Below are positions 18,762 to 27,632 of a stretch of DNA of 64,000 bases, in pieces. The first letter of the stretch is position 1; the number at the start of each line of letters is the position of its first letter. This DNA is from an uncultured Pelagibacteraceae bacterium. GTDB lineage: Bacteria > Pseudomonadota > Alphaproteobacteria > Pelagibacterales > Pelagibacteraceae. Where the stretch lies: contig CACNSD010000006.1 in the NCBI GenBank assembly GCA_902623075.1, positions 1 through 64,000 on the forward strand, read 5' to 3'. The position numbers and the translations under genes were made by a program. The notes beneath the pieces were generated by a model, which was not told the DNA's origin, did no database searches, and worked only from the letters and a program-made list of their open reading frames with translations.

Positions 18762-19780
18762 TGACCAAAATTTGTATATTTGGAGCTGGATCAATAGGTG
18801 GTTTTATTGCTACAAGTCTTAAAAGAACTAATTCAAAAGTTTCCTTGATTGCTAGAGGAGATCATAAAGAAGCTATCGAAAAAAATGGTCTTACTTTTAT
18901 AAGAGATGATAATAAGATTAATCATAAATTTGATGTTACTGACAATCCTAAAGATTTAGAGCAGCAGGATTTTATAATTATATCAGTGAAGGCTAATGCT
19001 ATTAGTAAAATTTCTGAAAGCTTAAAACCAATTATAGGAAATAAGACGTCTATTATCTGTGCAATTAATGGATTGCCTTGGTGGTATTTTTATAAAGCAA
19101 GTACAGGGACTAAGCTTGATGACAAAATTGTAGAAACTGTAGATCCTGGTGGAAAAATTTGGGAAACACTAGGACCAGAAAGGGCAATAGGGTGCGTGGT
19201 CTATCCAGCGTGTCAAATTTTAGAACCAGGTATTATTAAACATAACGGAAATGGTGAAAGATTTTCACTAGGTGAACCAGATGGATCCAGATCAGATAGA
19301 CTTAAGATGATCTCGGGTTTATTTATAGACGGAGGCTTAAAAGCTCCTCAGAAGAAAAATTTAAGGGATGAAATATGGGTAAAACTTTGGGGAAATTGCT
19401 CATTTAATCCTGTAAGCGCTCTAACTAATATGACTATGGATGAAATGGGGAATGATCCAGAAACATATAATCTTATAAAAATACTAATGGAAGAATGCCA
19501 ATATGTTGGCGAAAAAATTGGTGTAAAATTTAATATATCAGTAGAAGATAGAATTAAAGGTGGAGTATCAATTATTGGTCATAAACCTTCTACTGCTCAA
19601 GACTTGAATGCAGGTAAACCCCTTGAAATAGATCCTATAATTGGATCAATTATTGAAATTGCAAATAAGCTAGATTTGAATGTTCCAAAATTAAAAGAGA
19701 TTAATGAGAAATTGAAATCTAAAGCTGAAGACTTGGGTCTTTATACTAGATCAGAATTAACTGACAAACTAACTAATTAA
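18761..19780 (+). CDS. ketopantoate reductase (PanE/ApbA) family dehydrogenase
   Basis: 339 residues. The N-terminal Rossmann motif CIFGAGSIGG and the 2'-phosphate-binding type LIARGDH suggest NADPH. The C-terminal helical domain shows the catalytic lysine segment WVKLWGNCSFNPVSALT and STAQDLNAGKPLEID with the conserved glutamate. It is somewhat longer than E. coli PanE (~300). A role in pantothenate synthesis is possible, but this subfamily is often a 2-hydroxyacid/2-ketoacid reductase of catabolic operons, and the coupling to the oxalate-CoA-ligase-like gene (TAATG overlap) favours a catabolic task. It is convergent with, and overlaps by 4 nt, the TRAP permease gene. Confidence 0.8.
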   Translation: MTKICIFGAGSIGGFIATSLKRTNSKVSLIARGDHKEAIEKNGLTFIRDDNKINHKFDVTDNPKDLEQQDFIIISVKANAISKISESLKPIIGNKTSIICAINGLPWWYFYKASTGTKLDDKIVETVDPGGKIWETLGPERAIGCVVYPACQILEPGIIKHNGNGERFSLGEPDGSRSDRLKMISGLFIDGGLKAPQKKNLRDEIWVKLWGNCSFNPVSALTNMTMDEMGNDPETYNLIKILMEECQYVGEKIGVKFNISVEDRIKGGVSIIGHKPSTAQDLNAGKPLEIDPIIGSIIEIANKLDLNVPKLKEINEKLKSKAEDLGLYTRSELTDKLTN

Positions 19781-22428
19781 AAGTTTAATGATATGTCTCT
19801 ATGCACTGAGTTGCATCTGGCAACAAATTTAGCTTGTTCCTTAGTCAGTCGTGACTGAAGTCTTAATCCAATATTATTTTTTATAACTTCATTATATTGC
19901 ATTAACTGAGGTAATAAATTTTTGTTAGCATCTTCTCTCCATGAAACCTCTTGGTCATATAAAATAAAAGTTTCTGAGCTAACAAGAGATAACTTTTGTT
20001 CATCGATTTCATCATTGTCTATAACGGTTATTAAATCGTCTAATTTATTAGCAAATTCATCTGTGCCTGAAATTTCACTTAATTTTTCAAAAAGATTATC
20101 AATTATTGAAATTGAATTTTCATAATCTTTATTATTTAAAGAATATTTTAGGTCATTAATTTCAGATGAAAGATTTTTTAATTTTTCGTGGTCTTTTATA
20201 AACAATGCTATTTGATCTAAATTATCATAGGCCTCGTCAACATTTTTTCTATAACGTTTTGTTCTAGTATTTTTTGCTTTTTTAAGTATTTCAAATTCTT
20301 TATTTTGAGATTTCCAAGTTTTTGGTATTTCATCCGTAAGTTCAGTAATTTCTAATTTATAACTTTCTATTTTAAGCTCTAATTTATTTTTATTGGAGAC
20401 ATCGTCTTTATCTAAATTTCTTATTTCTGATTTTAATTTTTTAATTTTATTCTCAATTTTTCTTATTTTCTTTTGTTTTTTCCTTACTGAAAAATGTAAA
20501 TCTCGATAATCCTCTGCAAATAATTCATATTCTTTCTCAGTTTTTTGAAGTTTTTGAACGATTGCAAAAGTTCCAAGTGCGTTATCAAAATGTTCTTCAA
20601 ATATATCTAATTTATCAACTGGTAAATTTGAAGGTACTAGTTTCTGGAAATCATTTATGGCATTTTTAATTTCATTTTCACTATTGTTGTAAATAGCAAA
20701 TTTATACTCCTGTAAGCAGTACTGTAATTTTGGATTCATGGGTGGAGGAGCTACATTGGAAGTCAAATACGTTCTTGCTGGCAAATAGTTAACTAATGAT
20801 GGATAAAAACCAACAATACCAAGACCAATAAGTTGAAGAATTATGAAAGGAACAACTCCTTTCCAGATGTTCAAAGTGGTAACAAGTTTTGATGCGACTC
20901 CTTTTAAGTAAAATAATGCGAACCCAAATGGTGGGGTTAAAAACGATGTTTGTAAATTAACTCCAATCATAACCCCTAGCCAGATAGCACTTACATTTGC
21001 ACCTGGTTCAGCTAATAATATTGGAGCAATAATTGGGACAACTACTACTGCAATTTCAATGAAATCAAGAAAAAAACCTAACAGAAAAATTACAGCCATT
21101 ACTACAATAAACTGTGTCCAGAAACCTCCGGGTAAATCCTGCAAGAAATCTCTTACTAATTCCTCACCTCCAAAAGCTCTAAAACCAGAGGTAAGCATTG
21201 CTGCTCCTAAAAGAATTATGAATACCATGGAAGTAGTAACGCAAGTTTCTGTAACAACTTCTTTCAAAACATTTTCAATTTTATAAGATCTCCAAAAACT
21301 CCATACGATACCTATTAAAAATGTGAATGTAAAAAAACCTGTAATTAATATTGCTGTAAGATCTCTAGTGTCTGTAGCTTTAATATTTAAGTTATAATTC
21401 TTTGCCAGAAAAAATATTGGTATCACTGAAATAACTGAAATTATTATAGGGTAATACGCATCTTTCCTTCCTTTATGAAGACGATACCCTGCCATCATTG
21501 TTGCACCAATGGCTCCAATAGAACCAGCCTGATTTACAGTAGCAATACCCATTAGAATAGATCCAAGCACAGCAAATATTAATGCAAGAGGTGGAATTAT
21601 TACTCCGATAACTTTTATCCAAAATTTAAAATCAAAATTTCCTTTAAATGCTACTGGTGGTGCGGCCTTTGGGTTTATTCTTGCAAAAACAAAAACATAT
21701 AGCATGTATAATCCAACCAAAACTAATCCAGGTAATAATGCTCCTAAAAACATATCGCCAGCACTAGTAGATCCTACTCTAAACTCCCCAGGCATGTTAA
21801 ATTCACCTGTTAAAATTTTATAATCCGTCTGTCGAATTGTATTAGCTACATCAGCTGCACTAGCTAATTGATCTGCAATAATAATTAATACTATTGACGG
21901 GGGTATTATTTGACCCAAAGTTCCTGATGAACAAACGATACCACTCGCAAGACTTTTATCATATTTATTATTTAACATGGTTGGCAATGAGATTAATCCC
22001 ATGGCAATAACTGTTGCTCCAACTATACCTGTGGTTGCTGCGAGTAAAGCTCCAACAAAAATTACTGAAATACCCAATCCTCCTGGAATTGGTCCGAACA
22101 GTTGTCCCATTGTTACCAAAAGATCCTCAGCTATCTTAGATTTTTGGAGCATAATCCCCATAAAGATAAATAACGGAATAGCTATTAATGTATCTGTTTC
22201 AACATCCCAATAGTTACTCCTGAAATTTGTAATTCCTGCAGTTAACCACTCTTTGGGACCATCTGTTGCGTAATAAGCACTTACATCTCCTTCAAAAATA
22301 TATCCAAAAAAAGCTGCGAGACCTATTGAAATGATCGCTGAACCAGGTAAAGCAAAAGCAACTGGAAAACCAGAAGCTAATGCTCCTATCATTATAATTA
22401 CGAGTAAAGCTAAAAATAAATGTTCCAT
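19777..22428 (-). CDS. TRAP transporter large permease with C-terminal coiled-coil domain
   Basis: 883 residues. The first ~560 are a DctM-type 12-helix permease (PLFIFMGIMLQKS, GIVGATVIAMG, SGTLGQIIPPS, GVNLQTSFLTPPFGFALFYLKG), already larger than the usual ~430 owing to loops around residues 200-240 and 330-400. From about 584 on, 300 residues are hydrophilic and Lys/Glu/Asp-rich, with heptad-like coiled coil about 630-720 (KKQKKIRKIENKIKKLKSEI) and acidic helices to the end. Together with the small subunit and the TakP-like binding protein it would drive Na+-dependent uptake of an organic acid. The tail is likely cytoplasmic or periplasmic; I cannot place it. It is the last gene of its operon. 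Confidence 0.88.
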   Translation of the reverse strand: MEHLFLALLVIIMIGALASGFPVAFALPGSAIISIGLAAFFGYIFEGDVSAYYATDGPKEWLTAGITNFRSNYWDVETDTLIAIPLFIFMGIMLQKSKIAEDLLVTMGQLFGPIPGGLGISVIFVGALLAATTGIVGATVIAMGLISLPTMLNNKYDKSLASGIVCSSGTLGQIIPPSIVLIIIADQLASAADVANTIRQTDYKILTGEFNMPGEFRVGSTSAGDMFLGALLPGLVLVGLYMLYVFVFARINPKAAPPVAFKGNFDFKFWIKVIGVIIPPLALIFAVLGSILMGIATVNQAGSIGAIGATMMAGYRLHKGRKDAYYPIIISVISVIPIFFLAKNYNLNIKATDTRDLTAILITGFFTFTFLIGIVWSFWRSYKIENVLKEVVTETCVTTSMVFIILLGAAMLTSGFRAFGGEELVRDFLQDLPGGFWTQFIVVMAVIFLLGFFLDFIEIAVVVVPIIAPILLAEPGANVSAIWLGVMIGVNLQTSFLTPPFGFALFYLKGVASKLVTTLNIWKGVVPFIILQLIGLGIVGFYPSLVNYLPARTYLTSNVAPPPMNPKLQYCLQEYKFAIYNNSENEIKNAINDFQKLVPSNLPVDKLDIFEEHFDNALGTFAIVQKLQKTEKEYELFAEDYRDLHFSVRKKQKKIRKIENKIKKLKSEIRNLDKDDVSNKNKLELKIESYKLEITELTDEIPKTWKSQNKEFEILKKAKNTRTKRYRKNVDEAYDNLDQIALFIKDHEKLKNLSSEINDLKYSLNNKDYENSISIIDNLFEKLSEISGTDEFANKLDDLITVIDNDEIDEQKLSLVSSETFILYDQEVSWREDANKNLLPQLMQYNEVIKNNIGLRLQSRLTKEQAKFVARCNSVHRDISLNF

Positions 22429-22431
22429 ATT

Positions 22432-23415
22432 TTAATTTTTCAGAAGTTTGTCACTACTGCTCATAAAGTAGCTCGTAAATTGAATTAACATTGAAACAGC
22501 AAATACAGCCAAATACACTGCCATCAAATAAAGTAGATATAATCCGTTTGATCCTTGTTGTGTAATTTCGAAAGAAATAACAGGACCATTAATAATACTT
22601 GCTTTTCCACCCATTCCCAAAAATAAGACTATTAAACATAAAGGAATACCTAAAATCAAAGATCCTATTGAATTAGTCCATGCTTTTTTACGCTCACTAA
22701 ATCCTGTATATAAAACGTCAACTCTTACATGCCCTTCATGAATCAAAGCATATGCACTTGCAAATAAATAAAGTGCTGAATACCAGAAACGAACTAAGTC
22801 ACCTTGAAAAGCTTGTTCGTACTCAAATATAAATCTTGATAATACTATGAAAAACTCACTTCCTACAACAAGAACTGCTAACCATATAAAACCCACAGAT
22901 CTTGTAAAATATCCAACCACAAATGATAACATGATTATTGGAAAATGGACAAATGTAATCCTAAAAGCTGGAACTACTAGTTTAATTTTTAAATATTCTC
23001 CAAATAATGGTTCAACTAATTTTTCAACAACCAAAAATGAGATAATTAAATCCGCAATACCAACAAGTAGTACGGCCCAAAAAGATGAGCGAATTATATA
23101 GGCTGTGATTTTATTTAAAATTTCCGAGTCCGCTGTTAATGTTTGATTTATTGATTTTTTTACATAAAAAATTGCCCACAATATTGAAATTAAATAAAAA
23201 AATAATTGCAAAAAGGCAAAGTTTAAAACCGAGTCTGATAATGGCTTACTTAATTTTTTAAATCCAAACATACCATAATGTGAAAATAAACTTTTTACTC
23301 CTGGCCAATCAAACCATACAGTCAATACATTATTTGCTAGAAAAACAAAAGTTGTAGCTAAAATAGAGTAGCTAAATATTCTTATTATGAATGATAAATT
23401 ATTTTTCAAAAACAT
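22432..23415 (-). CDS. TRAP transporter small permease, long form
   Basis: 327 residues, about twice the common DctQ length. The C-terminal half has the DctQ hallmark FASAYALIHEGHVRVDVLYTGFSERKKAW, in which the GHVRVD motif is diagnostic. The N-terminal ~150 residues add extra membrane helices (around 12-30, 60-85, 105-130), giving probably seven or eight in total. It lies 3 nt upstream of the large permease gene and 73 nt downstream of the binding protein gene, from which it is separated by a terminator-like stem-loop. Confidence 0.85.
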   Translation of the reverse strand: MFLKNNLSFIIRIFSYSILATTFVFLANNVLTVWFDWPGVKSLFSHYGMFGFKKLSKPLSDSVLNFAFLQLFFYLISILWAIFYVKKSINQTLTADSEILNKITAYIIRSSFWAVLLVGIADLIISFLVVEKLVEPLFGEYLKIKLVVPAFRITFVHFPIIMLSFVVGYFTRSVGFIWLAVLVVGSEFFIVLSRFIFEYEQAFQGDLVRFWYSALYLFASAYALIHEGHVRVDVLYTGFSERKKAWTNSIGSLILGIPLCLIVLFLGMGGKASIINGPVISFEITQQGSNGLYLLYLMAVYLAVFAVSMLIQFTSYFMSSSDKLLKN

Positions 23416-23440
23416 AATTTAAATGAATTTATTTTATTAA

Positions 23441-23463
23441 AAAGGGCCCTTAAAAGGGCCCTA
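23441..23463 (-). terminator. stem-loop between TRAP-1 binding protein and permease genes
   Basis: On the minus strand AGGGCCCT-TTTA-AGGGCCCT is followed by TTTTTAAT, an intrinsic-terminator-like structure. It lies after the binding-protein stop (23489) and before the small permease start (23415). It probably reduces readthrough or protects the upstream message, giving more binding protein than permease. Confidence 0.75.
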
Positions 23464-23488
23464 ATTTAAAACAATTTTAAATATTACT

Positions 23489-24625
23489 TTAACTAATTCC
23501 TAAAGCTCTATTTCTTTGACTAATGTAAGGTGAGTCTGACAAGTTAGTCCAAGCACCAATCTCTTTTCTAGCTTTAACGAAAGCTTTATGTACTCTCGCA
23601 GCAAGATCGCTGTGCTGTTGAACTTCGTCATAGACTTCTTGTGCACCTTTAGCAAAAGCATCGTAAACTTTGTCATTAAACTTCTCTAGTTTAACTCCAT
23701 TTTCATTTACTAATCTTGCTAACGCAGCACCATTCTTAGCATTGTACTCAGCCATTGTAATTTCATCTGCCCATGCACAAGCAGTTTTAATTATCGTTTG
23801 GTCTGATTTAGTTAAGCTTGTAAACCAAGATTTATTGACACCACATGCCAACATTGAACCAGGTTCATGCATACCAGGATAGTAGTAATATTTTGCAGCT
23901 TCATGAAATTTCATAGCTTCGTCATTCCATGGGCCTACCCATTCTGTTGCATCAATTGCACCTGAAACAAGGTTTTCATAAATTTGTCCACCTGGAAGTG
24001 ATATTGGAGAACCGCCAAGTTTACCAAGAACTTGTCCTCCTAATCCTGGCATACGCATTTTTAAACCTTTTAAATCATTGGCTGATCTAATTTTTTTATT
24101 AAACCATCCACCCATTTGAACACCAGTGTTACCAGCAATAAAACTTTGAGTACCAAAATCATCAGTCAATTCATCCCAAAGTTCTTGTCCACCAGCATGA
24201 TGTATCCAAGCATTGATTTCAGAATAAGTGAAACCAAATGGGCTTGCAGTAAAGTAACCAAAAGCTGGATGCTTTTTAACCCAATAGTAATCTGCACCGT
24301 GGTACATTTGTGAATTACCAGAAGCAACTTCATCAAATGAATCAAATGCTTTAACTCTTTCATTTGCAGCATAATAAGTAACTTGGATTCTTCCATCACT
24401 CATGTCTGCTATTCTTTTTGCAAGTCTTTGTGCACCAGTACCTAGACCAGGAAAATCTCTTGGCCAAGTAGCTACCATTGCAGCTTCAACTCTTTCAGCG
24501 GCAACAGCAGGAGCAGCTAAAGATGATGCAGCTACAGCGGCAACACCAGTTGCAGCAGCAGTTTTAAAGAACTTTCGTCTTGAAGGTGATTTTGATGCCT
24601 TCAATGATTTTTTTTCTTTAATCAT
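23489..24625 (-). CDS. TRAP substrate-binding protein, TakP-like, Tat-exported
   Basis: 378 residues. The N-terminus has a twin-arginine signal (SRRKFFK near 15, then an Ala-rich stretch to AVAAE). The mature protein closely follows the family of Rhodobacter TakP, a 2-oxoacid binder: GYYYW-like YYWVKKHP, the motif GNTGVQMGGWFNK with the substrate-contacting region, and GAIDATEWVGPWNDEAMKFHEAAKYYYYPG. This suggests an alpha-keto acid or related monocarboxylate as substrate, by homology only. The gene has a strong Shine-Dalgarno (AGAGGAGA), and its upstream region carries two motifs shared with the second TRAP binding protein gene. It heads the operon with the long small permease and coiled-coil large permease. 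Confidence 0.9.
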   Translation of the reverse strand: MIKEKKSLKASKSPSRRKFFKTAAATGVAAVAASSLAAPAVAAERVEAAMVATWPRDFPGLGTGAQRLAKRIADMSDGRIQVTYYAANERVKAFDSFDEVASGNSQMYHGADYYWVKKHPAFGYFTASPFGFTYSEINAWIHHAGGQELWDELTDDFGTQSFIAGNTGVQMGGWFNKKIRSANDLKGLKMRMPGLGGQVLGKLGGSPISLPGGQIYENLVSGAIDATEWVGPWNDEAMKFHEAAKYYYYPGMHEPGSMLACGVNKSWFTSLTKSDQTIIKTACAWADEITMAEYNAKNGAALARLVNENGVKLEKFNDKVYDAFAKGAQEVYDEVQQHSDLAARVHKAFVKARKEIGAWTNLSDSPYISQRNRALGIS

Positions 24626-24646
24626 TCTTATCTCCTCTTATTAGTA

Positions 24647-24662
24647 TTAGTTAATTAACTAA
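24647..24662 (-). promoter_or_regulatory. 16-bp palindrome upstream of TRAP-1 binding protein gene
   Basis: TTAGTTAATTAACTAA is a perfect palindrome 21 nt upstream of the start codon, directly ahead of the Shine-Dalgarno. The core AGTTAATTAACT recurs in the same place ahead of the paralogous gene at 29453. It may be an operator; A/T-rich composition makes chance palindromes likelier, but the matched position argues against chance. Confidence 0.45.
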
Positions 24663-24720
24663 AAGGATTAAATTACAAATGAGCCTCTAAGTCTATAATA
24701 AAATATTGAATAATAATTTA

Positions 24721-24736
24721 ATTCAATCAGGGGTAG
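24721..24736 (-). promoter_or_regulatory. conserved upstream box (CTACYCNNGATTGAAT) of TRAP-1
   Basis: On the minus strand CTACCCCTGATTGAAT matches CTACTCAAGATTGAAT at 29544-29559 in 13 of 16 positions, at a similar distance (59 versus 63 nt) from the shared palindrome. It may be a regulator-binding site or part of the promoter. An inverted repeat ATTGAAT-N9-ATTCAAT also overlaps it at 24705-24727. Confidence 0.4.
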
Positions 24737-24758
24737 TAAATAAAAGATTTGTTAAGAA

Positions 24759-24935
24759 TTATTTTTTGTCAAAAAAGGCTTCGTACAGCATCATCGATAT
24801 TGCCAAAGCCATCAGTATATAAACTGGAATAACGTCTAAAAAGCCAATCATCATTGATCTTGTTAGTGTTGTAGCTAAACCAATAAGAAAGAAAATTGCA
24901 AATGAAAGACCAATAAATGTTATTATTTTATTCAT
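24759..24935 (-). CDS. 58-residue membrane protein
   Basis: A small protein from MNKIITFIG (24935) with two hydrophobic helices (about 3-22 and 31-49) and a charged C-terminus FFDKK. A longer frame to 24959 exists but would lie deeper in the amidase gene; the ATG at 24935 overlaps the amidase end by 8 nt, typical of translational coupling. It is the last gene of the TRAP-2 operon. I recognise no family; it could be an accessory subunit or simply a small membrane protein. Confidence 0.6.
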   Translation of the reverse strand: MNKIITFIGLSFAIFFLIGLATTLTRSMMIGFLDVIPVYILMALAISMMLYEAFFDKK

Positions 24936-26265
24936 TAAATTTCTCACTTTCTTTTTCAAGCCAACTAGAAACTGCTAAGAAACGATTATCATCATATTTC
25001 TCACCAATTACTTGGATTCCTAATGGTAAGTTATTTTCCCCTTGAAGTAAAGGCAGTGAAATACAAGGATTACCAAGATAAGACCAAACTCTATTAAAAT
25101 CTGCTGACCCAGTACTTTTTAATCCCTTTGGAGCAACACCAGGACTCGATGGGGATAACACGCCGTGAAAATCTTCAAACACTTCTCTATAAGAGTCATA
25201 ACTTCTTTTCATAAAATCAATTGCCTCAGCATATTCTTTTGCAGAATGTTTGTTTCCATTTGAAATTGCACTTTGCATTATTTTAGAGAGTTTTTTTTTA
25301 TAATTTTTGTAATAGTCGCTAAAGTTGTTTGCTAGGTCTGTCTCGTAAATTATTTTATGATATTTATGTATATCATCAAAGTATGAAGGTGTATCGTGGA
25401 CTTCTATATTTTTTTTAAAGGATTTAACAAAATAATCAAAAACTTCTCTAGATTTTTTATCAATTGTTTTCCAAAATCTTGTTTTGTAAAAAATAAATTT
25501 TGGTTCATACAATGGACCTTTTTTTACCTCTTCGACCATATTGTTAGAGGAGTAATAAATAGTAGCCGAATCATGAGAGTCAATCTTGATCAATTCTTTT
25601 GCAAGGTAAGCTACATCTTCTACTGATTTTCCAAATACTCCTAGATGATCTAGTTTTTCTGACGTTTTTAAAACACCATTTCTTGAAATTAATCCATAAG
25701 AAGGTTTGTATCCAACAACTCCACAATAAGATGCTGGTCTTATAATAGAACCACCAGTTTGTGATCCTATTGAAAGTGGAGCCATAAAAGATGCAATTAC
25801 AGCAGCAGAGCCACTCGATGAACCACCTGGAGTTCTTTTATAGTCGTGAGGGTTTTTCGTTTTAGATGGATTTAAATATGCTAATTCAGTAGTAACTGTT
25901 TTTCCCATCACAATTGCTCCAGATGAATGCAACAAATCTATTATTTCTGCATTTTGTGAGTATGATTTACCTTTTCTAATTGAAGTTCCACATTCAGTAG
26001 GCATATCTAAAGTTCCAACAATATCTTTTACTGCTACAGGAATTCCGTGAAGAGGCCCAATTGGTTTTCCAGATTTTCTATACTCATCTGACTCTTTTGC
26101 TTTTTCTAATAAAAGTTCTTTGTCAAAAAATGCCCAAGCATTTATTTCTTTTTCAAATTTATTAATTCTTTCTATGTAAGCTTCACATATTTCAACTGAT
26201 GTAATTTGAGAATTTCTAATTTTATTAGTTAGATTTTCTACTGATAAATTTATAATTTCATTCAT
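24928..26265 (-). CDS. amidase-signature family hydrolase
   Basis: 445 residues with a complete Ser-cisSer-Lys triad: Lys80 in PVAVKDIVGT, Ser149 in TPGGSSSGSAA and nucleophile Ser173 in GSQTGGSIIRPA. It hydrolyses a carboxamide, releasing ammonia or an amine. It resembles stand-alone amidases more than GatA, and no gatB/gatC is nearby. It begins 5 nt after the TRAP-2 large permease and so most likely acts on the substrate imported by that transporter, or on a derivative; that is inference from the operon. Confidence 0.88.
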   Translation of the reverse strand: MNEIINLSVENLTNKIRNSQITSVEICEAYIERINKFEKEINAWAFFDKELLLEKAKESDEYRKSGKPIGPLHGIPVAVKDIVGTLDMPTECGTSIRKGKSYSQNAEIIDLLHSSGAIVMGKTVTTELAYLNPSKTKNPHDYKRTPGGSSSGSAAVIASFMAPLSIGSQTGGSIIRPASYCGVVGYKPSYGLISRNGVLKTSEKLDHLGVFGKSVEDVAYLAKELIKIDSHDSATIYYSSNNMVEEVKKGPLYEPKFIFYKTRFWKTIDKKSREVFDYFVKSFKKNIEVHDTPSYFDDIHKYHKIIYETDLANNFSDYYKNYKKKLSKIMQSAISNGNKHSAKEYAEAIDFMKRSYDSYREVFEDFHGVLSPSSPGVAPKGLKSTGSADFNRVWSYLGNPCISLPLLQGENNLPLGIQVIGEKYDDNRFLAVSSWLEKESEKFNE

Positions 26266-26270
26266 TTACT

Positions 26271-27632
26271 TTAGTTTGCAAATAACTGATCTGGTAACCA
26301 CAAAGCTATACCTGGAAATAAATACATCAACACCATTCCTAAAATCACAATTGCTAAGAAAGGCATTATGCCTTTAAATATCTCAATTAATTCTACATTT
26401 TTAGATTGTACCCCTTTTAAATAGTAAGCTGACATTGCCATAGGCGGTGTTAAAAATGATGTTTGCAAATTTAAAGCAATTAGCATTGCAAAAAAGTAAG
26501 GATTCACCCCAAAAAATTCAACCAATGGTAAAAATATTGGAACAAATATAATTAATATTTCGGTCCATTCTAATGGCCAACCTAATAAAAAGATTATTAT
26601 CTGTGTGATAACTAAAAATTGCCAAGGTTGAATATCCATTGACTTAAAAAAGTGCTCAAAAACTTCATGTCCACCTAAATATGAAAATACTGATGCAAAT
26701 GTCCATGAACCAATAAACAACCACATAATCATAGCAGTAGTTTTTGCTGTTAAAAAAACAGACTCTTTGAAATTTTTCCATTTAAGTGACTTGTAAAAAA
26801 ATGATAAGACCAACGCACCAAATGCTCCTACACCTGCTGCTTCAGCTGGAGTAGCTAAACCAGCAAGGATACTACCTAAAACCAAAATAATAAGAGAGAA
26901 CAAAGGTAAGAAAGATACCAGAACTTCTTTTAATATAACTGATCTTGGAGGAATTTCTTCCTTGGGAGGCTTTGGTGCTACTGATGGATTGAAGTAAGCT
27001 AATATAATCGCGTATAAAATATACAAACCTGCTAACATTAAACCTGGGAAAATTGCTGCAGCAAACAATCTTAAAGGTGAAAGTTGAGCTATCACTGCAT
27101 AAACAATAAGCATAATACTAGGAGGAATTAAAATTCCTAAACATCCTCCTGCACATATTACTCCTGAAGCAAATTTTTTATCATAACCAGCTTTAACCAT
27201 AGCAGGCCATGCAAGTAGACCCATTAAAGTTACAACTGCACCAATAATACCTGTCGCTGTTGAGAACAGGGTACATGTAACTAAAGCTGCAACAGCCATA
27301 GAAGCTGGGAGAGAATGAGAAGCAAGTCTAATTGCATAAAATAATCTTGCAACTATTCCTGCTCTTTCAACTAAATATCCCATAAATAAAAATAAAGGTA
27401 CGGCGGTGAGGACATGATTATCCATTACGGAATAGGTATTTTGTACAAACAGTTTAAATATCCTATTGTCAAACAGATGATCCATTCGAGATGGATCAAA
27501 ATATGCGTAATAACCAAATCCTAGACCCATTGCCATTAAAGTAAAAGCAATCGGAAATCCTAAAAGAACAGCAAATAAAAATATTACCATCATCAAAATA
27601 GCAATTTCTGGATTTGTTAGACTAAACAACAT
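26271..27632 (-). CDS. TRAP transporter large permease (DctM family)
   Basis: 453 residues with about twelve membrane segments. Family motifs: PLFLFMGYLVERAG, GIIGAVVTLMGLLAWP, GGCLGILIPPSIMLIVY, GWPLEWTEILIIFVPIFLP and ALNLQTSFLTPPMAMSAYYLKGV. The length is ordinary for DctM, unlike the other two-operon neighbour at 19777. The start is set at the ATG at 27632; a TTG one codon earlier is also in frame. It overlaps the small permease gene by 11 nt and precedes the amidase by 5 nt. Confidence 0.92.
   Translation of the reverse strand: MLFSLTNPEIAILMMVIFLFAVLLGFPIAFTLMAMGLGFGYYAYFDPSRMDHLFDNRIFKLFVQNTYSVMDNHVLTAVPLFLFMGYLVERAGIVARLFYAIRLASHSLPASMAVAALVTCTLFSTATGIIGAVVTLMGLLAWPAMVKAGYDKKFASGVICAGGCLGILIPPSIMLIVYAVIAQLSPLRLFAAAIFPGLMLAGLYILYAIILAYFNPSVAPKPPKEEIPPRSVILKEVLVSFLPLFSLIILVLGSILAGLATPAEAAGVGAFGALVLSFFYKSLKWKNFKESVFLTAKTTAMIMWLFIGSWTFASVFSYLGGHEVFEHFFKSMDIQPWQFLVITQIIIFLLGWPLEWTEILIIFVPIFLPLVEFFGVNPYFFAMLIALNLQTSFLTPPMAMSAYYLKGVQSKNVELIEIFKGIMPFLAIVILGMVLMYLFPGIALWLPDQLFAN

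Noticed and set aside
24928-26265. gatA of the Glu-tRNA amidotransferase
   Set aside because: It is in a TRAP operon without gatB or gatC; the motifs fit a stand-alone amidase.
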